Notes: generated from the sequence alone by a model not told the origin. DNA of 64,000 nucleotides from Mesobacillus maritimus (GCF_023715205.1 NZ_JAMBNR010000013.1:62001-126000), one strand, 5' to 3'; shown: positions 44,917 through 57,200, counted from the stretch's first letter. Numbers and translations: made by a program.

Positions 44917-46494
44917 ATGACGAAAGCAAATGTGCTAATTGTTGGAAGTGGTATCGCTGCTTTGCAGTTAGCTGTGACGTTACGAACTGATTTAAATGTG
45001 ATGGTTCTCACAAAATCATCTCTCATAAAAAGCAATTCACATATGGCACAAGGTGGAGTGGCCGCGTCTCTAGGCACAGATGACAGCCCAACTCTTCATT
45101 ATCAAGATACGGTTGAAGCGGGGAGATATTTTAATGACCCGGCCGCAGTTCAAGATTTGACTCGGGAAGGGCCAGAAATCATAGAGGAACTAATTAAAGG
45201 AGGCTGCCCTTTTGATCGATGTGAAACGGGAGAAATAAAGCTTGGGATGGAAGGAGCACACTCTGCTAAACGAATTGTACATAGCGGTGGGGACGCGACC
45301 GGAAGAATTCTCATTGAGCATCTAGTTTCACAGCTTGGTCGTAATATTTCGGTTCAAGAAAATATGTTTGTTTATGAATTACTGAGGAGTAAAGCTGGAC
45401 GATGCATCGGTGTAAAAGCCAAACGAACAGATGGAAAAAGTGAAGTTTTTTATGCAGATCATGTAGTGCTCGCAACAGGCGGCTGCGGTCAGCTTTATAC
45501 ATATACCTCCAATGCCGAAAGTGTAACTGGAGATGGAGTCGCACTAGCCTATTTAGCGGGAGCAGAGTTGGTTGATATGGAGTTTATCCAGTTTCACCCA
45601 ACGCTTTTGTATGGGGGCGGAAAAACAAGAGGTCTGATTTCTGAAGCTGTTCGCGGAGAAGGAGCAAAGTTAGTGACCGCTGAAGGAAAAAGAATTATGG
45701 AGGGCGTACATCCTCTAAAAGATTTGGCTCCCCGCCATGTGGTTTCACAAAAAATCTATGAATATTTGAAAATGGGGAAACAAGTTTATCTTGATATCAC
45801 ATGTATTACTAATTTTACAGAGCGGTTCCCGACTGTGTCCGCTCTTTGCCGGCAAGCGGGTGTTGACCTAGAAATAGGCAAACTACCTGTTGCGCCGGGA
45901 AGTCATTTTTTAATGGGCGGAGTAAAAACCAATTCTATCGGTCAAACAAATATACCCGGATTATATGCGATCGGAGAAGTCGCTTGTACCGGAGTTCACG
46001 GGGCCAATCGTTTAGCCAGCAATTCCTTACTTGAGGGAATGGTATATGGAAAAAGATTAGGTGCTTGGTTGAACGAACAACCTGTAGAATCACAGATTCC
46101 TAGTCCTGTAGGTAGGGACTACGATCAATCAAAGCTATTCCTTTTACCTGATAAAACAGTGCTTCAACAAACGATGATGGACCGAGCGGGAATTGTTCGG
46201 CATCATGCTTCATTAATGATGCAAAAAAGCTGGCTTGAATCGTTTCAGGTTGAAGCTTGGCTCGATCGGTCATTGGATGATTGTTCTCCTGAAGAATTAA
46301 CCAAGGTGTTTATGTTGATTACGGCATGGGTAGTCACGAATGCTGCTTTATCCCGTACAGAAAGCCGAGGGGGACATTTTCGGTCAGATTATCCGGTCGA
46401 AGATGAAAATTGGCAGAATAAACGGATTGCTCATAAAAGAAAAACGATAAAGGATGGTCGTCGTGAACAAATTAAAACTGCGCTTACAACTTGA
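44917..46494 (+). CDS. nadB: L-aspartate oxidase
   Basis: A 525-residue flavoprotein that oxidises aspartate to iminoaspartate, the first step to NAD. The FAD-binding N-terminus is NVLIVGSGIAALQLAV; HMAQGGVAAS, the substrate-binding GVHGANRLASNSLLEG and the C-terminal RTESRGGHFRSDYP are typical of the succinate dehydrogenase/fumarate reductase superfamily. acaggaggg precedes ATG 44917. nadC overlaps it by 32 bp. Confidence 0.98.
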   Translation: MTKANVLIVGSGIAALQLAVTLRTDLNVMVLTKSSLIKSNSHMAQGGVAASLGTDDSPTLHYQDTVEAGRYFNDPAAVQDLTREGPEIIEELIKGGCPFDRCETGEIKLGMEGAHSAKRIVHSGGDATGRILIEHLVSQLGRNISVQENMFVYELLRSKAGRCIGVKAKRTDGKSEVFYADHVVLATGGCGQLYTYTSNAESVTGDGVALAYLAGAELVDMEFIQFHPTLLYGGGKTRGLISEAVRGEGAKLVTAEGKRIMEGVHPLKDLAPRHVVSQKIYEYLKMGKQVYLDITCITNFTERFPTVSALCRQAGVDLEIGKLPVAPGSHFLMGGVKTNSIGQTNIPGLYAIGEVACTGVHGANRLASNSLLEGMVYGKRLGAWLNEQPVESQIPSPVGRDYDQSKLFLLPDKTVLQQTMMDRAGIVRHHASLMMQKSWLESFQVEAWLDRSLDDCSPEELTKVFMLITAWVVTNAALSRTESRGGHFRSDYPVEDENWQNKRIAHKRKTIKDGRREQIKTALTT

Positions 46495-47299
46495 ACAGTT
46501 TTTTCTAGAAGATATAGGAGAACGCGATGTTTCAAGTGACTTGATTTTTGGAAAAGCCGGAACAGGAGAGATTGTTTTTATCGCAAAAGCGGATGGAGTG
46601 TTTTGTGGAGAAGAAGTAATCAAAACCGGTTTTCCACTTTTAGATGAAAAAGCCGAGATTGAAATGATGATTTCTGATGGTGATTCTGTGGAAAGAGGCC
46701 AAAAGCTTGCGATTGTAAAGGGGAATATTTCTGACCTTTTAAAAGGGGAACGAGTGGTTTTAAATCTTGTTCAGCGAATGTCTGGAATCGCAACGAAAAC
46801 GAAGGAAGCCGTAAGTCTGTTGGGTGGAGCACATACGAGAATTTGTGATACGCGGAAAACCACACCAGGGCTGCGAATGCTCGAGAAATATGCTGTTACT
46901 TGTGGTGGTGGTTACAATCATCGCTACGGTCTATATGATGCAGTCATGATTAAAGACAATCATATTAGTTTTGCCGGCAGTATCACAAAAGCGGTGGAAG
47001 AAGTCCGCAGCCAGATTGGTCATATGGTTAAAATTGAAGTCGAAACCGAGACGAGAGAGCAAGTTTTAGAAGCAGTAGCAGCTGGGGTTGACTGTATTAT
47101 GTTTGATAATCGAACGCCTGAAGAGATGATTGAATTCATTAAACTTGTACCAAAAAACATCACAACGGAAGCTTCTGGTGGCATTACAATCGAGACGCTG
47201 CCAAATTATCGTCATACAGGCGTGGATTATATTTCGCTAGGATTTTTAACTCATACCGTGAAGGCATTAGATATTAGTGTAAAAGTGAACGTTCAATAA
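46463..47299 (+). CDS. nadC: Nicotinate-nucleotide pyrophosphorylase (quinolinate phosphoribosyltransferase)
   Basis: A 278-residue enzyme that converts quinolinate and PRPP to nicotinate mononucleotide. FFLEDIGERDVSSDLIF opens the N-terminal domain; the barrel has TRICDTRKTTPGLR, KYAVTCGGGYNHR and IMFDNRTPEEM, which bind substrate. I chose GTG 46463 over ATG 46454 because the site aaaggatgg (46449-46457) overlaps the ATG and the family start is MNxLxL. Confidence 0.96.
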   Translation: MNKLKLRLQLEQFFLEDIGERDVSSDLIFGKAGTGEIVFIAKADGVFCGEEVIKTGFPLLDEKAEIEMMISDGDSVERGQKLAIVKGNISDLLKGERVVLNLVQRMSGIATKTKEAVSLLGGAHTRICDTRKTTPGLRMLEKYAVTCGGGYNHRYGLYDAVMIKDNHISFAGSITKAVEEVRSQIGHMVKIEVETETREQVLEAVAAGVDCIMFDNRTPEEMIEFIKLVPKNITTEASGGITIETLPNYRHTGVDYISLGFLTHTVKALDISVKVNVQ

Positions 47300-47311
47300 G
47301 GGGGAGAAAAA

Positions 47312-48418
47312 ATGGATTTACTAAAAATGCTTGATACTCGTCCGCTAGAATTGCCGGAACAATACCGCAAAATGTCAATCGAGGAATTAGAAGCAAGAGT
47401 ACGAGAAATCAAAGCTGAACTAGGGGACCAATTATTTATCCCTGGTCACCATTATCAAAAAGATGAGGTCATTCAATTTGCTGATGCAACAGGTGATTCC
47501 TTAAAACTCGCCCAATTGTCTGCGGAGAATCAACTAGCTGAGCATATCGTGTTCTGTGGTGTCCACTTTATGGCGGAGACGGCGGATATTTTAACGAAGG
47601 ATTATCAAAAAGTGTATTTACCGGATATGCGGGCCGGCTGTTCGATGGCCGATATGGCTGATATTTACCAAACGGAACGTGCTTGGACAAAGCTAATGGA
47701 TTTGTTTGGAGATACGATTCTCCCATTAACGTATGTCAATTCAACAGCAGCAATTAAATCCTTTGTTGGTGAACATGGTGGAGCAACTGTCACCTCTTCA
47801 AATGCGGAAAAAATGGTTCGCTGGGCATTTGAGCAGAAAGAGCGTTTGTTATTTTTACCAGATCAGCATTTAGGGCGAAATACAGCATTTAACATTGGCA
47901 TTGGTTTAGAGGAAATGGCGATATGGAACCCGATCAAAGATGAGTTAGAGTTTGAGGGACCATTAGAAAATGTGAAGGTTATTTTATGGAAAGGACATTG
48001 TTCAGTCCATGAGAACTTTACCGTCGTAAATGTTCACGAGGTGCGTGAAAAATACCCGGATATGAAAATTATTGTTCATCCCGAGTGTCGTCGTGAAGTT
48101 GTAGCGTTAGCGGATTTGGCTGGTTCAACGAATTATATAATAGAAGCTATATATGCATCTCCTGCTGGTTCAGCTTGGGCGATTGGAACTGAACAAAATT
48201 TAGTAAAAAGAATTATCAAAGAGCATCCAGATAAACACATTATTTCTTTGAATCCACATATGTGTCCATGCTTAACCATGAACCGAATTGATTTGCCGCA
48301 TCTTGTTTGGTGCTTAGATAGCATCGTACAAGGTGAGCCACATAATGTGATTGAAGTTGATGCAATCGTTGCTGAAAATGCAAAGAAAGCGTTGAACCGT
48401 ATGCTTGCACAGTCATGA
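47312..48418 (+). CDS. nadA: Quinolinate synthase
   Basis: A 368-residue [4Fe-4S] enzyme condensing iminoaspartate with dihydroxyacetone phosphate. It has [31 protein letters not shown] and the late cysteines in [14 protein letters not shown]. It is the long form typical of Bacillus. aagggggag precedes ATG 47312. It is the last gene of nadBCA. Confidence 0.97.
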   Translation: MDLLKMLDTRPLELPEQYRKMSIEELEARVREIKAELGDQLFIPGHHYQKDEVIQFADATGDSLKLAQLSAENQLAEHIVFCGVHFMAETADILTKDYQKVYLPDMRAGCSMADMADIYQTERAWTKLMDLFGDTILPLTYVNSTAAIKSFVGEHGGATVTSSNAEKMVRWAFEQKERLLFLPDQHLGRNTAFNIGIGLEEMAIWNPIKDELEFEGPLENVKVILWKGHCSVHENFTVVNVHEVREKYPDMKIIVHPECRREVVALADLAGSTNYIIEAIYASPAGSAWAIGTEQNLVKRIIKEHPDKHIISLNPHMCPCLTMNRIDLPHLVWCLDSIVQGEPHNVIEVDAIVAENAKKALNRMLAQS

Positions 48419-48424
48419 TTGATG

Positions 48425-48464
48425 AAATACCCAAAAGGGAGTTCCCCCTTTTGGGTATTTTTGT
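48425..48464 (+). terminator. Terminator of nadBCA
   Basis: A 15-bp stem, aaatacccaaaaggg / cccttttgggtattt, with a 6-nt loop and TTG/TTT tail. Very strong. Confidence 0.92.
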
Positions 48465-48519
48465 GCGTGAAGATTAGTTTTTGAAAAGGGAACACCTCAT
48501 TAATGGTGGTTGGGGTGGA

Positions 48520-48568
48520 TTGGTGCTCGAAGTAAGGTTAGCAGGAGAGGGAAAGGTCATCAATAGGT
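48520..48568 (+). repeat. Possible degenerate solo copy of the 52-bp repeat
   Basis: TTGGTGCTCGAAG followed 23 bp later by GGTCATCAATAGG. It aligns best with the solo copy at 33283, sharing GGTNATCAATAG at the same offset. It lies in the 363-bp gap between nadA and safA. Beyond this and the terminator, the gap holds only promoter-like words. Confidence 0.35.
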
Positions 48569-48741
48569 AATCTAGGTTCCCTGAGTGAATTTTACATCTT
48601 GCCTATTCCGTCTATCGTCCCATTCCCAATTTGGGCTTATACAATTTTTTGTGGAAAAGCTTTAAATTTGGGTTGGGTACATATACATGGTGTGAGAAGC
48701 ATAAGTTTTTTCGAAGATTAATGGCAAAAAGCCTACACAAA

Positions 48742-48749
48742 CATACACT
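48742..48749 (+). promoter_or_regulatory. Possible sigma-E type -10 element of safA
   Basis: CATACACT matches the sigma-E -10 consensus CATACANT and lies 33 bp before the safA start. No good -35 at 14 bp upstream was seen; a second candidate is CATAAGTT at 48700 with CATATAC 13 bp before it. safA is sigma-E dependent in B. subtilis. Confidence 0.35.
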
Positions 48750-48781
48750 ATATGGACTTATGCCATAGTAGGAGGGAAATC

Positions 48782-50533
48782 ATGAAGATCCATATCGTAC
48801 AGAAAGGGGATACTCTTTGGAAGATCGCCAAGAAGTACGGCGTGAACTTTGAAGAGCTGAAACAGCTGAATTCCCAGCTCAGTAACCCTGATATGATTAT
48901 GCCCGGTATGAAAATTAAAGTGCCAACAACAGGTGGGTCAATAAAAAAAGAAGCGCCTATCTCTAATGGAAATAAAGAGGCAAAAATCAATTGGGGAAGC
49001 AAGAAGGAAATGCCGAAAAAGGAACAGCCGATTGTGAAAGAGAAACCGGTAAAGGAAGCACCAAAACCATTACCAGTTGAATCACCAGAGTCTCCGGAAT
49101 CACCAGAGTTGCCTAAGATGGAAGCTCCAAAGCCAATGCCAAAACCAGCTCCAAAGCCAATGCCGAAACCAGCACCGAAACCAATTATGGAAGCTCCAAA
49201 ACTTAAACCAGCACCGAAACCAAAACCAATGCCAAAACCCTTACCAAAGCAAGAAGCGGTAAAAGAAACACCAAAACAGCCATTTGTACCAAAAATGCCT
49301 CAAACGATGATGCCGGAAACAGATATTAGCGAATTTTATAAGCAGAATATGGCCAATATGGCACCACCACCGAATCAACAAATGCCATTGTCGCCAACTA
49401 AGTCACCACAGCTGCCACCTAAACCGAGTAATATTTTTCCGGGAATTAAACAGCCAATGGCGCCAATTAAACAAACAAAAGGACTGGGAGATGAGTCGTC
49501 CTCATTTATTCCAATTAATCAAGGGGGTTTCCAAGATTCTATGATTCCTTACCCACATCAATTTCCAATGTCACCAGGCATGCCTGGACCAGGATTCCAA
49601 GGTCAACAACCGATGCCGTATCCTCAAGTGCAAGGGGCACAAATGTCTGGTTATCCAATGCCTGGTGTAGAAAGTCCTGAATCATCAGCTTTTGGATCAA
49701 TGCCGAATATGCCTCACCAAGCGGTTGCTGGGGCGGAAAACATGCCAGCGCCACAAATGATGCCTCAACAAGTGGCACCAATGGGTTATCCTTGCCCACA
49801 ACCAATGCCTATTTCACCAGTGTTGCCTGGATCAGGGTTATGTGAGCCATATGGTTATTATCATCCTGGAATGCAACCACAAGTGCAAGGTGCAATGGAT
49901 CCGAATATGCCACATGGCATGATGCCGCAAGTACAAGGCGCAATGGATCCGAATATGCCACATGGCATGATGCCGCAAGTACAAGGCGCAATGGATCCGA
50001 ATATGCCACATGGCATGATGCCGCAAGTACAAGGCGCAATGGATCCGAATATGCCAAATAACATGATGCCACAAGTACAGGGCGTAGAAGATTATGAATC
50101 ACCAGATATGTACGCTAATATGCCAAAGATGCCAAAAATGCCTGCACATGACTGTGGATGCGGTGGTACACATCAAGGATTTGGGGCACAACCAGGGTAT
50201 GGAATGCAACCAGGGTATGGAATGCAACCAGGGTATGGAATGCAACCAGGGTATGGAATGCAACCAGGGTATGGAATGCAACCAGGGTATGGAATGCAAC
50301 CAGGGCATGGAATGCAACCAGGGTATGGAATGCAACCAGGATTCGGAGCGCAACCAGGATTCGGAGGGCAGCCAGGATATGGAGCGCAACCAGGTTTTGG
50401 AGCACAGCCAGGATTCGGAACACAACCACAAATGGGCTATGGTCCAATGGGAGGATATGAGCCGGGAATGGATATGCCGGGAGATCCTTATGGAATGCCA
50501 CGTGAAGAAGATGACGAAAGCAATGAATATTAA
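48782..50533 (+). CDS. safA: SafA, spore coat assembly protein with N-terminal LysM domain
   Basis: A 583-residue morphogenetic protein of the inner spore coat, recruited by SpoVID. Residues 1-48 are a LysM domain ([18 protein letters not shown]). Then comes a Lys/Pro/Glu-rich segment with Lys-Pro-Ala/Met repeats, a Met/Pro-rich middle, four 16-residue [16 protein letters not shown] units and about thirteen six-residue PGYGMQ-type units. It is longer than B. subtilis SafA (about 387), mostly because of repeats. taggaggg precedes ATG 48782; the upstream ATG 48752 lacks a site. Confidence 0.93.
   Translation: MKIHIVQKGDTLWKIAKKYGVNFEELKQLNSQLSNPDMIMPGMKIKVPTTGGSIKKEAPISNGNKEAKINWGSKKEMPKKEQPIVKEKPVKEAPKPLPVESPESPESPELPKMEAPKPMPKPAPKPMPKPAPKPIMEAPKLKPAPKPKPMPKPLPKQEAVKETPKQPFVPKMPQTMMPETDISEFYKQNMANMAPPPNQQMPLSPTKSPQLPPKPSNIFPGIKQPMAPIKQTKGLGDESSSFIPINQGGFQDSMIPYPHQFPMSPGMPGPGFQGQQPMPYPQVQGAQMSGYPMPGVESPESSAFGSMPNMPHQAVAGAENMPAPQMMPQQVAPMGYPCPQPMPISPVLPGSGLCEPYGYYHPGMQPQVQGAMDPNMPHGMMPQVQGAMDPNMPHGMMPQVQGAMDPNMPHGMMPQVQGAMDPNMPNNMMPQVQGVEDYESPDMYANMPKMPKMPAHDCGCGGTHQGFGAQPGYGMQPGYGMQPGYGMQPGYGMQPGYGMQPGYGMQPGHGMQPGYGMQPGFGAQPGFGGQPGYGAQPGFGAQPGFGTQPQMGYGPMGGYEPGMDMPGDPYGMPREEDDESNEY
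49880..50071 (+). repeat. 48-bp tandem repeat inside safA, four units
   Basis: Units begin CAAGTACAAGG at 49880, 49928, 49976 and 50024, with a partial fifth at 50072. Each encodes 16 residues. Units 2 and 3 are almost identical, showing recent expansion. The period keeps the reading frame. Confidence 0.92.
50192..50425 (+). repeat. 18-bp tandem repeat inside safA, about thirteen units
   Basis: Units of 18 bp (first eight CCAGGGTATGGAATGCAA with one change, last five CCAGGATTCGGAGCGCAA-like) run from 50192 to 50425, encoding [12 protein letters not shown]. The near-identity of the first eight suggests slippage and probable length variation between strains. Confidence 0.92.
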
Positions 50534-51494
50534 TTTTCACCCTGGAAGGGACGATTTTGTTGATCGTCTCTTCTCGTTTTTATCAAAAAATCTCCCGGTA
50601 GAAGTGATAAATCTTAAAAGAATAAGAGAGCATGTCTTTTTTGTTGAGGCTAAACCACGGCCCTTTATATTAAAAGGATATAACAATTTATCTAAACTTG
50701 TTTTACAACAAGAGTTTACGAATGAATTGAAAAAGGCAGGATTCAACCACACCTATGAATATTATCGTTTTACTGAGGTTCCATTGTATTTCGAAAATAA
50801 CTATTATGGCTGTATCAGTTATTTAGACCCACATCAGTATCCATTTTCTTTTAAGACGCAAGCAGAGCGGGAAGAAGGGTTAGAGAAATTAATCGATTAT
50901 CATGCAGTAACAAAGAAGCTTGTTTCTAGTTATGATTCCTTGTTACCTACACAGAACTTAATCAAAAAATGGAGTAATCGTTTGCGACAATTCAAGAACA
51001 ATCAGGCGATAGTAAATTATTATGTTCCTAAAAATATTACCTACGAGCTCAATAATTGGGCTAACTTGGCTTTAAGAGGGATGAGGAAACATCAACTTCT
51101 TTTTGAATCCTCAAATCCAGTCATTTTACATGGAGATGTTGCGCATCATAATTTTTTTCGAGTCCAAACCGGCGAGTTGTTTTTAATTGATTTTGATTTG
51201 ATTTCCAAGGGACCAGCGAGTTTTGATTTGCTACAATATGCGAATCGTATTCTTCCATTTATGAATTGGTCTCTCGAATCCTTAGTAGAAATGGAAGGTT
51301 TGTCAGATTATATAAATGACAAATCCTTTGTTTACGGTTTAATCTATCCTTCTGACGTTTTTCGTGAATGGAACCGAGTTGTAAAATTAAAAAGTTACTA
51401 TGACCCATCGCGGGTTGCTCCGTTAATGGAAATAACGGTGAATCAATATAATCAGCGAAAGAATTTTATTGAAAAGTTATTAAAGCTAGTCTAG
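50523..51494 (+). CDS. CotS-family protein, aminoglycoside-phosphotransferase-like kinase fold
   Basis: About 323 residues with the APH/CotS fold. The catalytic motif is intact, [10 protein letters not shown] (HGDxxxxN), followed by [16 protein letters not shown] as the metal-binding Asp, unlike YsxE at 6498. It may phosphorylate a coat component. The frame is open back to 50094, but that part is only a shadow of the safA repeats. ATG 50523 (or 50511) overlaps the safA 3' end, so the two are probably coupled. B. subtilis has different genes here as I remember it. Confidence 0.8.
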   Translation: MNINFHPGRDDFVDRLFSFLSKNLPVEVINLKRIREHVFFVEAKPRPFILKGYNNLSKLVLQQEFTNELKKAGFNHTYEYYRFTEVPLYFENNYYGCISYLDPHQYPFSFKTQAEREEGLEKLIDYHAVTKKLVSSYDSLLPTQNLIKKWSNRLRQFKNNQAIVNYYVPKNITYELNNWANLALRGMRKHQLLFESSNPVILHGDVAHHNFFRVQTGELFLIDFDLISKGPASFDLLQYANRILPFMNWSLESLVEMEGLSDYINDKSFVYGLIYPSDVFREWNRVVKLKSYYDPSRVAPLMEITVNQYNQRKNFIEKLLKLV

Positions 51495-51498
51495 TTGT

Positions 51499-51598
51499 AG
51501 GGAACTAATTTGGGAACGCAGAATGTAAATCGTTCCCAAAGGTTGAGGGACAAGCTGTATCAATAGGCTGTAATAACGTCGGGGAGTATTAGTTCCCT
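51499..51598. repeat. Nested inverted repeats after the CotS-like gene
   Basis: Outer arms agggaactaat / attagttccct (51499-51509 with 51588-51598) enclose inner arms tttgggaacg / cgttcccaaa (51509-51518 with 51531-51540). A further gcgttcccaaaa word lies at 51631 and is part of a possible weak 52-bp-repeat copy (CCC, then GGTAAC 27 bp later). No T run follows. The 290-bp gap holds no gene; bofC has its ribosome binding site at its end. Confidence 0.6.
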
Positions 51599-51784
51599 GA
51601 AAGAAGAGAAGTCTGTGCGAAGAAGGGCTAGCGTTCCCAAAAGAAGAGAAATCGGTAGAAAAGGTAACGCGAAGGACAAAACTCAATTTTAAAGATTCAA
51701 TCCTTGCTTTCTAAATCCTATTTTAATAAATATGAATATAGTGGTCATACTATTAATGAACTTAAAAGAGTGAGGTGACCGGCA

Positions 51785-52321
51785 ATGGGAGTCAAGTCTG
51801 TTGTCAAGACGCTTAGCGTACTAGTTGCATGTAGTGCCTTTATGTGCTCACTTAATAGTGGGATGGTAGTTGCAGCACAGCCAAATAATCAAACTAAGGA
51901 TGAGGCAGTCCCATTGAATGTAACGGTCATTCTGGAGAGGGCCTATCTAGATGGGGAGATTAGTGAAGAACAAATTAGTGAAACCGTTTCTTCTATGGAG
52001 GATTTATGGCAACGGTATGATGGCTGGCAATTGGTACGGATAGATGAAGACATTGTTGTCTTTAAGCAAGATGTTGACGACATTTCTCCACTTTTAAAAG
52101 CAAATGGCTATTTTGGTTTAACGGAAAATGGTGTGCTCACGATTTTTAACGGTCGTCCAGATCAATCCAACATTATTCAATCTTTCTTTCAAATTGATGT
52201 TGGCAAACTTGAAAGTCGCAAGCGTCAGCAATTGCAAAAAGGGATCCCAATCAAAACAAAGGACCAATATGAAAAGGTGATAGAAGCGTTCAGACCCTAT
52301 ACGAGGGATAATAAACAATAA
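51785..52321 (+). CDS. bofC: BofC, forespore checkpoint protein
   Basis: A 178-residue protein with an N-terminal signal sequence or anchor (to about residue 31) and then the BofC domain (LNVTVILERAYLDGEISEE, then DDISPLLKANGYFGL). It is made in the forespore and restrains SpoIVB, which would otherwise cut SpoIVFA (33487). gtgaggtgacc precedes ATG 51785. It lies just before ruvA as in B. subtilis. Confidence 0.92.
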   Translation: MGVKSVVKTLSVLVACSAFMCSLNSGMVVAAQPNNQTKDEAVPLNVTVILERAYLDGEISEEQISETVSSMEDLWQRYDGWQLVRIDEDIVVFKQDVDDISPLLKANGYFGLTENGVLTIFNGRPDQSNIIQSFFQIDVGKLESRKRQQLQKGIPIKTKDQYEKVIEAFRPYTRDNKQ

Positions 52322-52330
52322 ATATATTGA

Positions 52331-52362
52331 TGGGCCGGATTTCTTACCGGTCCTTCTTTGTG
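52331..52362 (+). terminator. Terminator after bofC
   Basis: Stem gggccgg / ccggtcc (one G-U) and TTCTTTG tail, 10 bp past the bofC stop. Confidence 0.65.
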
Positions 52363-52538
52363 TTGTGAATGAACCTTTGAGCCAATTTCTTAAGAGGAAA
52401 TTCTCCTTAGCTAGAATAAAGAAATAGACAAGAAGTAGATAGTATGTTCGCTTTTTTTAGCTTCAAAGACAAATTTTCTTCGTTCCTTGTGGATAGTGTG
52501 TTAAAATGGGGTACAGCTAAATAGAGGAGCGAATTGAA

Positions 52539-53144
52539 GTGTTTGAATATATAAAAGGGAAATTGGAATACATTAGCCCTGAGTACATAGTGGTCGACAA
52601 TGGTGGTGTAGGATATCAAATCCGTACGCCTAATTCTTTTGCCTTTTCAAGTAAAATGGGGGCTGAAATTCAAGTTTTTACATTCCATTATGTACGTGAA
52701 GACATCATGGCATTATACGGTTTTAAATCCCGTGAAGAGAAAGCTTTGTTTATCCGTCTTTTAAATGTAACCGGCATTGGACCGAAGGGGGCTTTGGCTG
52801 TCTTAGCTTCGGGTGAGCCTGAGCAAGTGGTTCAGGCAATCGAAAATGAGGACGAAGCATTCCTCGTAAAATTCCCTGGGGTAGGGAAAAAGACGGCTCG
52901 ACAAATGATACTTGATTTAAAAGGGAAATTGCAGGATATTGTTCCTGACTTCTTTCCGAATTTATTTAACGAAGAAAGCACGATGGTTGAGGATCATACA
53001 AATGAATTTGAGGAAGCCTTGCTTGCGTTAAAAGCTCTCGGATATTCTGAAAAGGAACTCAAGAAAATCACTCCAGAGCTTAAGAAGGAAAAACTTACAA
53101 CAGACCAATATATTAAAACAGCTTTAAAGAAGTTATTAAGATAG
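52539..53144 (+). CDS. ruvA: Holliday junction DNA helicase subunit RuvA
   Basis: A 201-residue protein that binds Holliday junctions and loads RuvB. It starts [19 protein letters not shown] (OB fold), has helix-hairpin-helix motifs ([35 protein letters not shown]) and a C-terminal RuvB-binding domain. GTG 52539 follows agaggagc. It is upstream of ruvB by 52 bp. Confidence 0.98.
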   Translation: MFEYIKGKLEYISPEYIVVDNGGVGYQIRTPNSFAFSSKMGAEIQVFTFHYVREDIMALYGFKSREEKALFIRLLNVTGIGPKGALAVLASGEPEQVVQAIENEDEAFLVKFPGVGKKTARQMILDLKGKLQDIVPDFFPNLFNEESTMVEDHTNEFEEALLALKALGYSEKELKKITPELKKEKLTTDQYIKTALKKLLR

Positions 53145-53196
53145 TTGTTTAAAGTTACTTTTTTTACGGAAACTAGATTTAAAGGATGATGAATAA

Positions 53197-54198
53197 ATGG
53201 ACGATCGGATCATCTCCACAGAAGCTGGTGAGCAAGAGCTATCATTTGAACAGAGCTTGCGGCCGCAAACGTTAAACCAGTATATTGGGCAAGACAAGGT
53301 AAAGGAGAACCTTGAGGTTTTTATTAAAGCGGCAAGATTTCGCCAAGAAACCTTGGATCATGTGTTGTTATATGGACCGCCTGGACTTGGGAAAACGACA
53401 TTGGCTGCGATTATTGCCAATGAAATGGGAGTTAACCTCCGTACGACATCAGGTCCAGCGATTGAACGCCCCGGTGATTTGGCGGCAATCCTAACGGCGC
53501 TAGAGCCTGGGGATGTGCTATTTATCGATGAAATCCATCGCCTACCTCGTTCGATTGAAGAAGTTTTGTATCCAGCGATGGAGGACTTTTGTTTGGACAT
53601 CGTCATTGGAAAAGGACCATCTGCGCGGTCTGTTCGCTTGGATTTGCCACCTTTTACGCTCGTTGGAGCAACAACTCGGGCAGGTTCTTTGTCGGCTCCG
53701 TTGAGAGATCGCTTTGGTGTCTTAAGCCGTTTAGAGTATTATAAGGAAGCGGATTTAAGAGAGATTGTTTTACGAACAGCTGAAGTACTTGATACGGAAA
53801 TTGAGGACAGCGCGGCAATTGAAATTGCGCGCAGATCTCGAGGAACCCCAAGAATTGCCAATCGTCTTCTTAGAAGGGTTAGAGATTTTGCGCAAGTTCG
53901 TAGCGATGGTTCAATTGATTATGAGCTAGCAAATGAAGCGCTTGAGCTGATGCAAGTAGACCGTTTAGGTCTTGATCATATTGACCATAAATTATTAAAA
54001 GGAATTATTGAAAAATTCCGCGGTGGTCCAGTCGGGTTAGAAACGATTGCAGCAACGATTGGTGAGGAAGCTAATACCATTGAAGATGTTTATGAACCAT
54101 ATTTATTACAGATTGGTTTTCTACAGCGAACGCCAAGAGGTAGGGTGGTTACGCATGCTGTGTATCACCATTTTCAAATGGAGGTGCCATCTGAATGA
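53197..54198 (+). CDS. ruvB: Holliday junction DNA helicase ATPase RuvB
   Basis: A 333-residue AAA+ motor for branch migration. Walker [10 protein letters not shown], Walker B FIDEIHRL, sensor-1 VGATTRAG and the C-terminal winged helix ([12 protein letters not shown]) are clear. ATG 53197 has a weak aaaggatgatg site. Its stop overlaps the next gene by 4 bp. Confidence 0.99.
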   Translation: MDDRIISTEAGEQELSFEQSLRPQTLNQYIGQDKVKENLEVFIKAARFRQETLDHVLLYGPPGLGKTTLAAIIANEMGVNLRTTSGPAIERPGDLAAILTALEPGDVLFIDEIHRLPRSIEEVLYPAMEDFCLDIVIGKGPSARSVRLDLPPFTLVGATTRAGSLSAPLRDRFGVLSRLEYYKEADLREIVLRTAEVLDTEIEDSAAIEIARRSRGTPRIANRLLRRVRDFAQVRSDGSIDYELANEALELMQVDRLGLDHIDHKLLKGIIEKFRGGPVGLETIAATIGEEANTIEDVYEPYLLQIGFLQRTPRGRVVTHAVYHHFQMEVPSE

Positions 54199-54401
54199 CA
54201 GGGATGGGAAAACTGCTGATGATTCTTGGAGCCGTGATTTTCATAGCTGGTTTTCTAGTGCACTTTTTTAATCTAGGGAAACTTCCAGGGGATATTGTCA
54301 TAAAAAAAGGTGGGACAACGTTTTATTTTCCAATTGTAACCTCAATCGTTGTAAGTATTCTCTTGTCGTTAATTTTCTATTTTATTGGTCGTTTTCGTTA
54401 A
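54195..54401 (+). CDS. DUF2905 small membrane protein
   Basis: A 68-residue protein with two hydrophobic helices (residues about 6-25 and 45-63) flanking [20 protein letters not shown], the DUF2905 signature. Function unknown. It is often found after ruvB in Bacillaceae and overlaps it here (ATGA), so it belongs to the ruvAB transcript. Confidence 0.9.
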   Translation: MTGMGKLLMILGAVIFIAGFLVHFFNLGKLPGDIVIKKGGTTFYFPIVTSIVVSILLSLIFYFIGRFR

Positions 54402-54574
54402 GCTTGTGGTGAAAATCCTCTCCAATTTTAACGTCAGAGAAATTATTTTATTAGATCAACTAGTATACTCTTTTCTCTTTTTCGTTGTTGGTAAAAATGA
54501 AAGAAAGTCACTTACTCGAATACATGAGAAAAGAGCCTCAATAATACATAAAAGAATATAGGTGACAGAACAAC

Positions 54575-55603
54575 ATGAAGGTAGATTTATTTGATTTTCA
54601 TTTGCCCGAAGAATTAATTGCACAAGTTCCATTGGAAAACCGGTCTGAAAGTAGACTGATGGTTTTGGACAAGAATAAGGGCGATTTAGAGCATACTATT
54701 TTTAAAAACATTACCGATTATCTTCAGCCTGGAGACTGTTTAGTCCTCAATGATACTCGTGTTCTTCCAGCTCGACTATTTGGGCTGAAAGAAGACACTG
54801 GTGCAAAGATTGAAGTGCTTTTGTTAAAACAACAAGAAGGGGACAAGTGGGAAACCCTTGTGAAACCAGCAAAGCGGGTCAAAGTTGGTACGAAAATTAC
54901 ATTTGGTGATGGGCTGTTAACGGCTGTTTGTACAGGGGAATCGGATCATGGTGGTCGGATTCTTGAGTTTTCCTATGAAGGGATCTTTTACGAAGTCCTC
55001 GATGAATTAGGAGAAATGCCCTTACCTCCTTATATCAAGGAGCAATTGGATGACCAAGACCGTTATCAAACCGTTTATGCGAAGGAACGCGGTTCAGCGG
55101 CTGCTCCAACGGCTGGACTTCACTTTACAGAGGCTTTGCTTGATGAAATTCGAGCGAAGGGCGTTCACATTACGTTTATCACGTTGCATGTTGGATTAGG
55201 AACTTTTCGGCCTGTTAGTGCAGAAAGCATTGAAGAGCATGAGATGCATGCCGAATTTTATATCATGTCGGAAGGAACAGCGCGTTTATTGAACGATGTT
55301 CGTGCACAAGGTGGAAGAATTATTTCGGTGGGTACCACTTCAACTCGAACTCTAGAAACGATTGCGCGTGACCACGACGGGGAGTTCGTCCCATCAAGTG
55401 GTTGGACAGATATTTTTATTTTCCCTGGTTTTGAATTTAAAGCGATTGACGGAATGATTACAAATTTCCATCTTCCAAAATCAACTTTAATCATGTTGGT
55501 TAGTGCCCTTGCTGGTCGTGAAAATGTTCTACATGCTTACAATACAGCGGTCAAAGAACACTATCGCTTTTTCAGCTTTGGGGATGCAATGTTTATTAAA
55601 TAA
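54575..55603 (+). CDS. queA: S-adenosylmethionine:tRNA ribosyltransferase-isomerase
   Basis: A 342-residue enzyme that adds the epoxyqueuosine cyclopentenyl group to preQ1 in tRNA. It opens [16 protein letters not shown] and has [28 protein letters not shown] and [20 protein letters not shown] 54575 follows ataggtgac. tgt, the preceding step of the pathway, lies downstream across a repeat-filled gap. Confidence 0.98.
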   Translation: MKVDLFDFHLPEELIAQVPLENRSESRLMVLDKNKGDLEHTIFKNITDYLQPGDCLVLNDTRVLPARLFGLKEDTGAKIEVLLLKQQEGDKWETLVKPAKRVKVGTKITFGDGLLTAVCTGESDHGGRILEFSYEGIFYEVLDELGEMPLPPYIKEQLDDQDRYQTVYAKERGSAAAPTAGLHFTEALLDEIRAKGVHITFITLHVGLGTFRPVSAESIEEHEMHAEFYIMSEGTARLLNDVRAQGGRIISVGTTSTRTLETIARDHDGEFVPSSGWTDIFIFPGFEFKAIDGMITNFHLPKSTLIMLVSALAGRENVLHAYNTAVKEHYRFFSFGDAMFIK

Positions 55604-55658
55604 GTGGGGGAAGCTCACTAATAAAGAATGGATTGGGGTGGAGGTGGACAGCCGCCTC

Positions 55659-57200
<1,542 letters not shown>

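Noticed and set aside
50094-50522. N-terminal extension of the CotS-like protein with NQGMEC repeats
   Set aside because: This part is the safA 18-bp repeat read in another frame. The homology to APH-fold proteins begins only after about 50523.
51733-51752. Sigma-G promoter for bofC (TGAATA and CATACTA)
   Set aside because: The two boxes are only 7 bp apart, far short of the usual 17-18 bp spacing.
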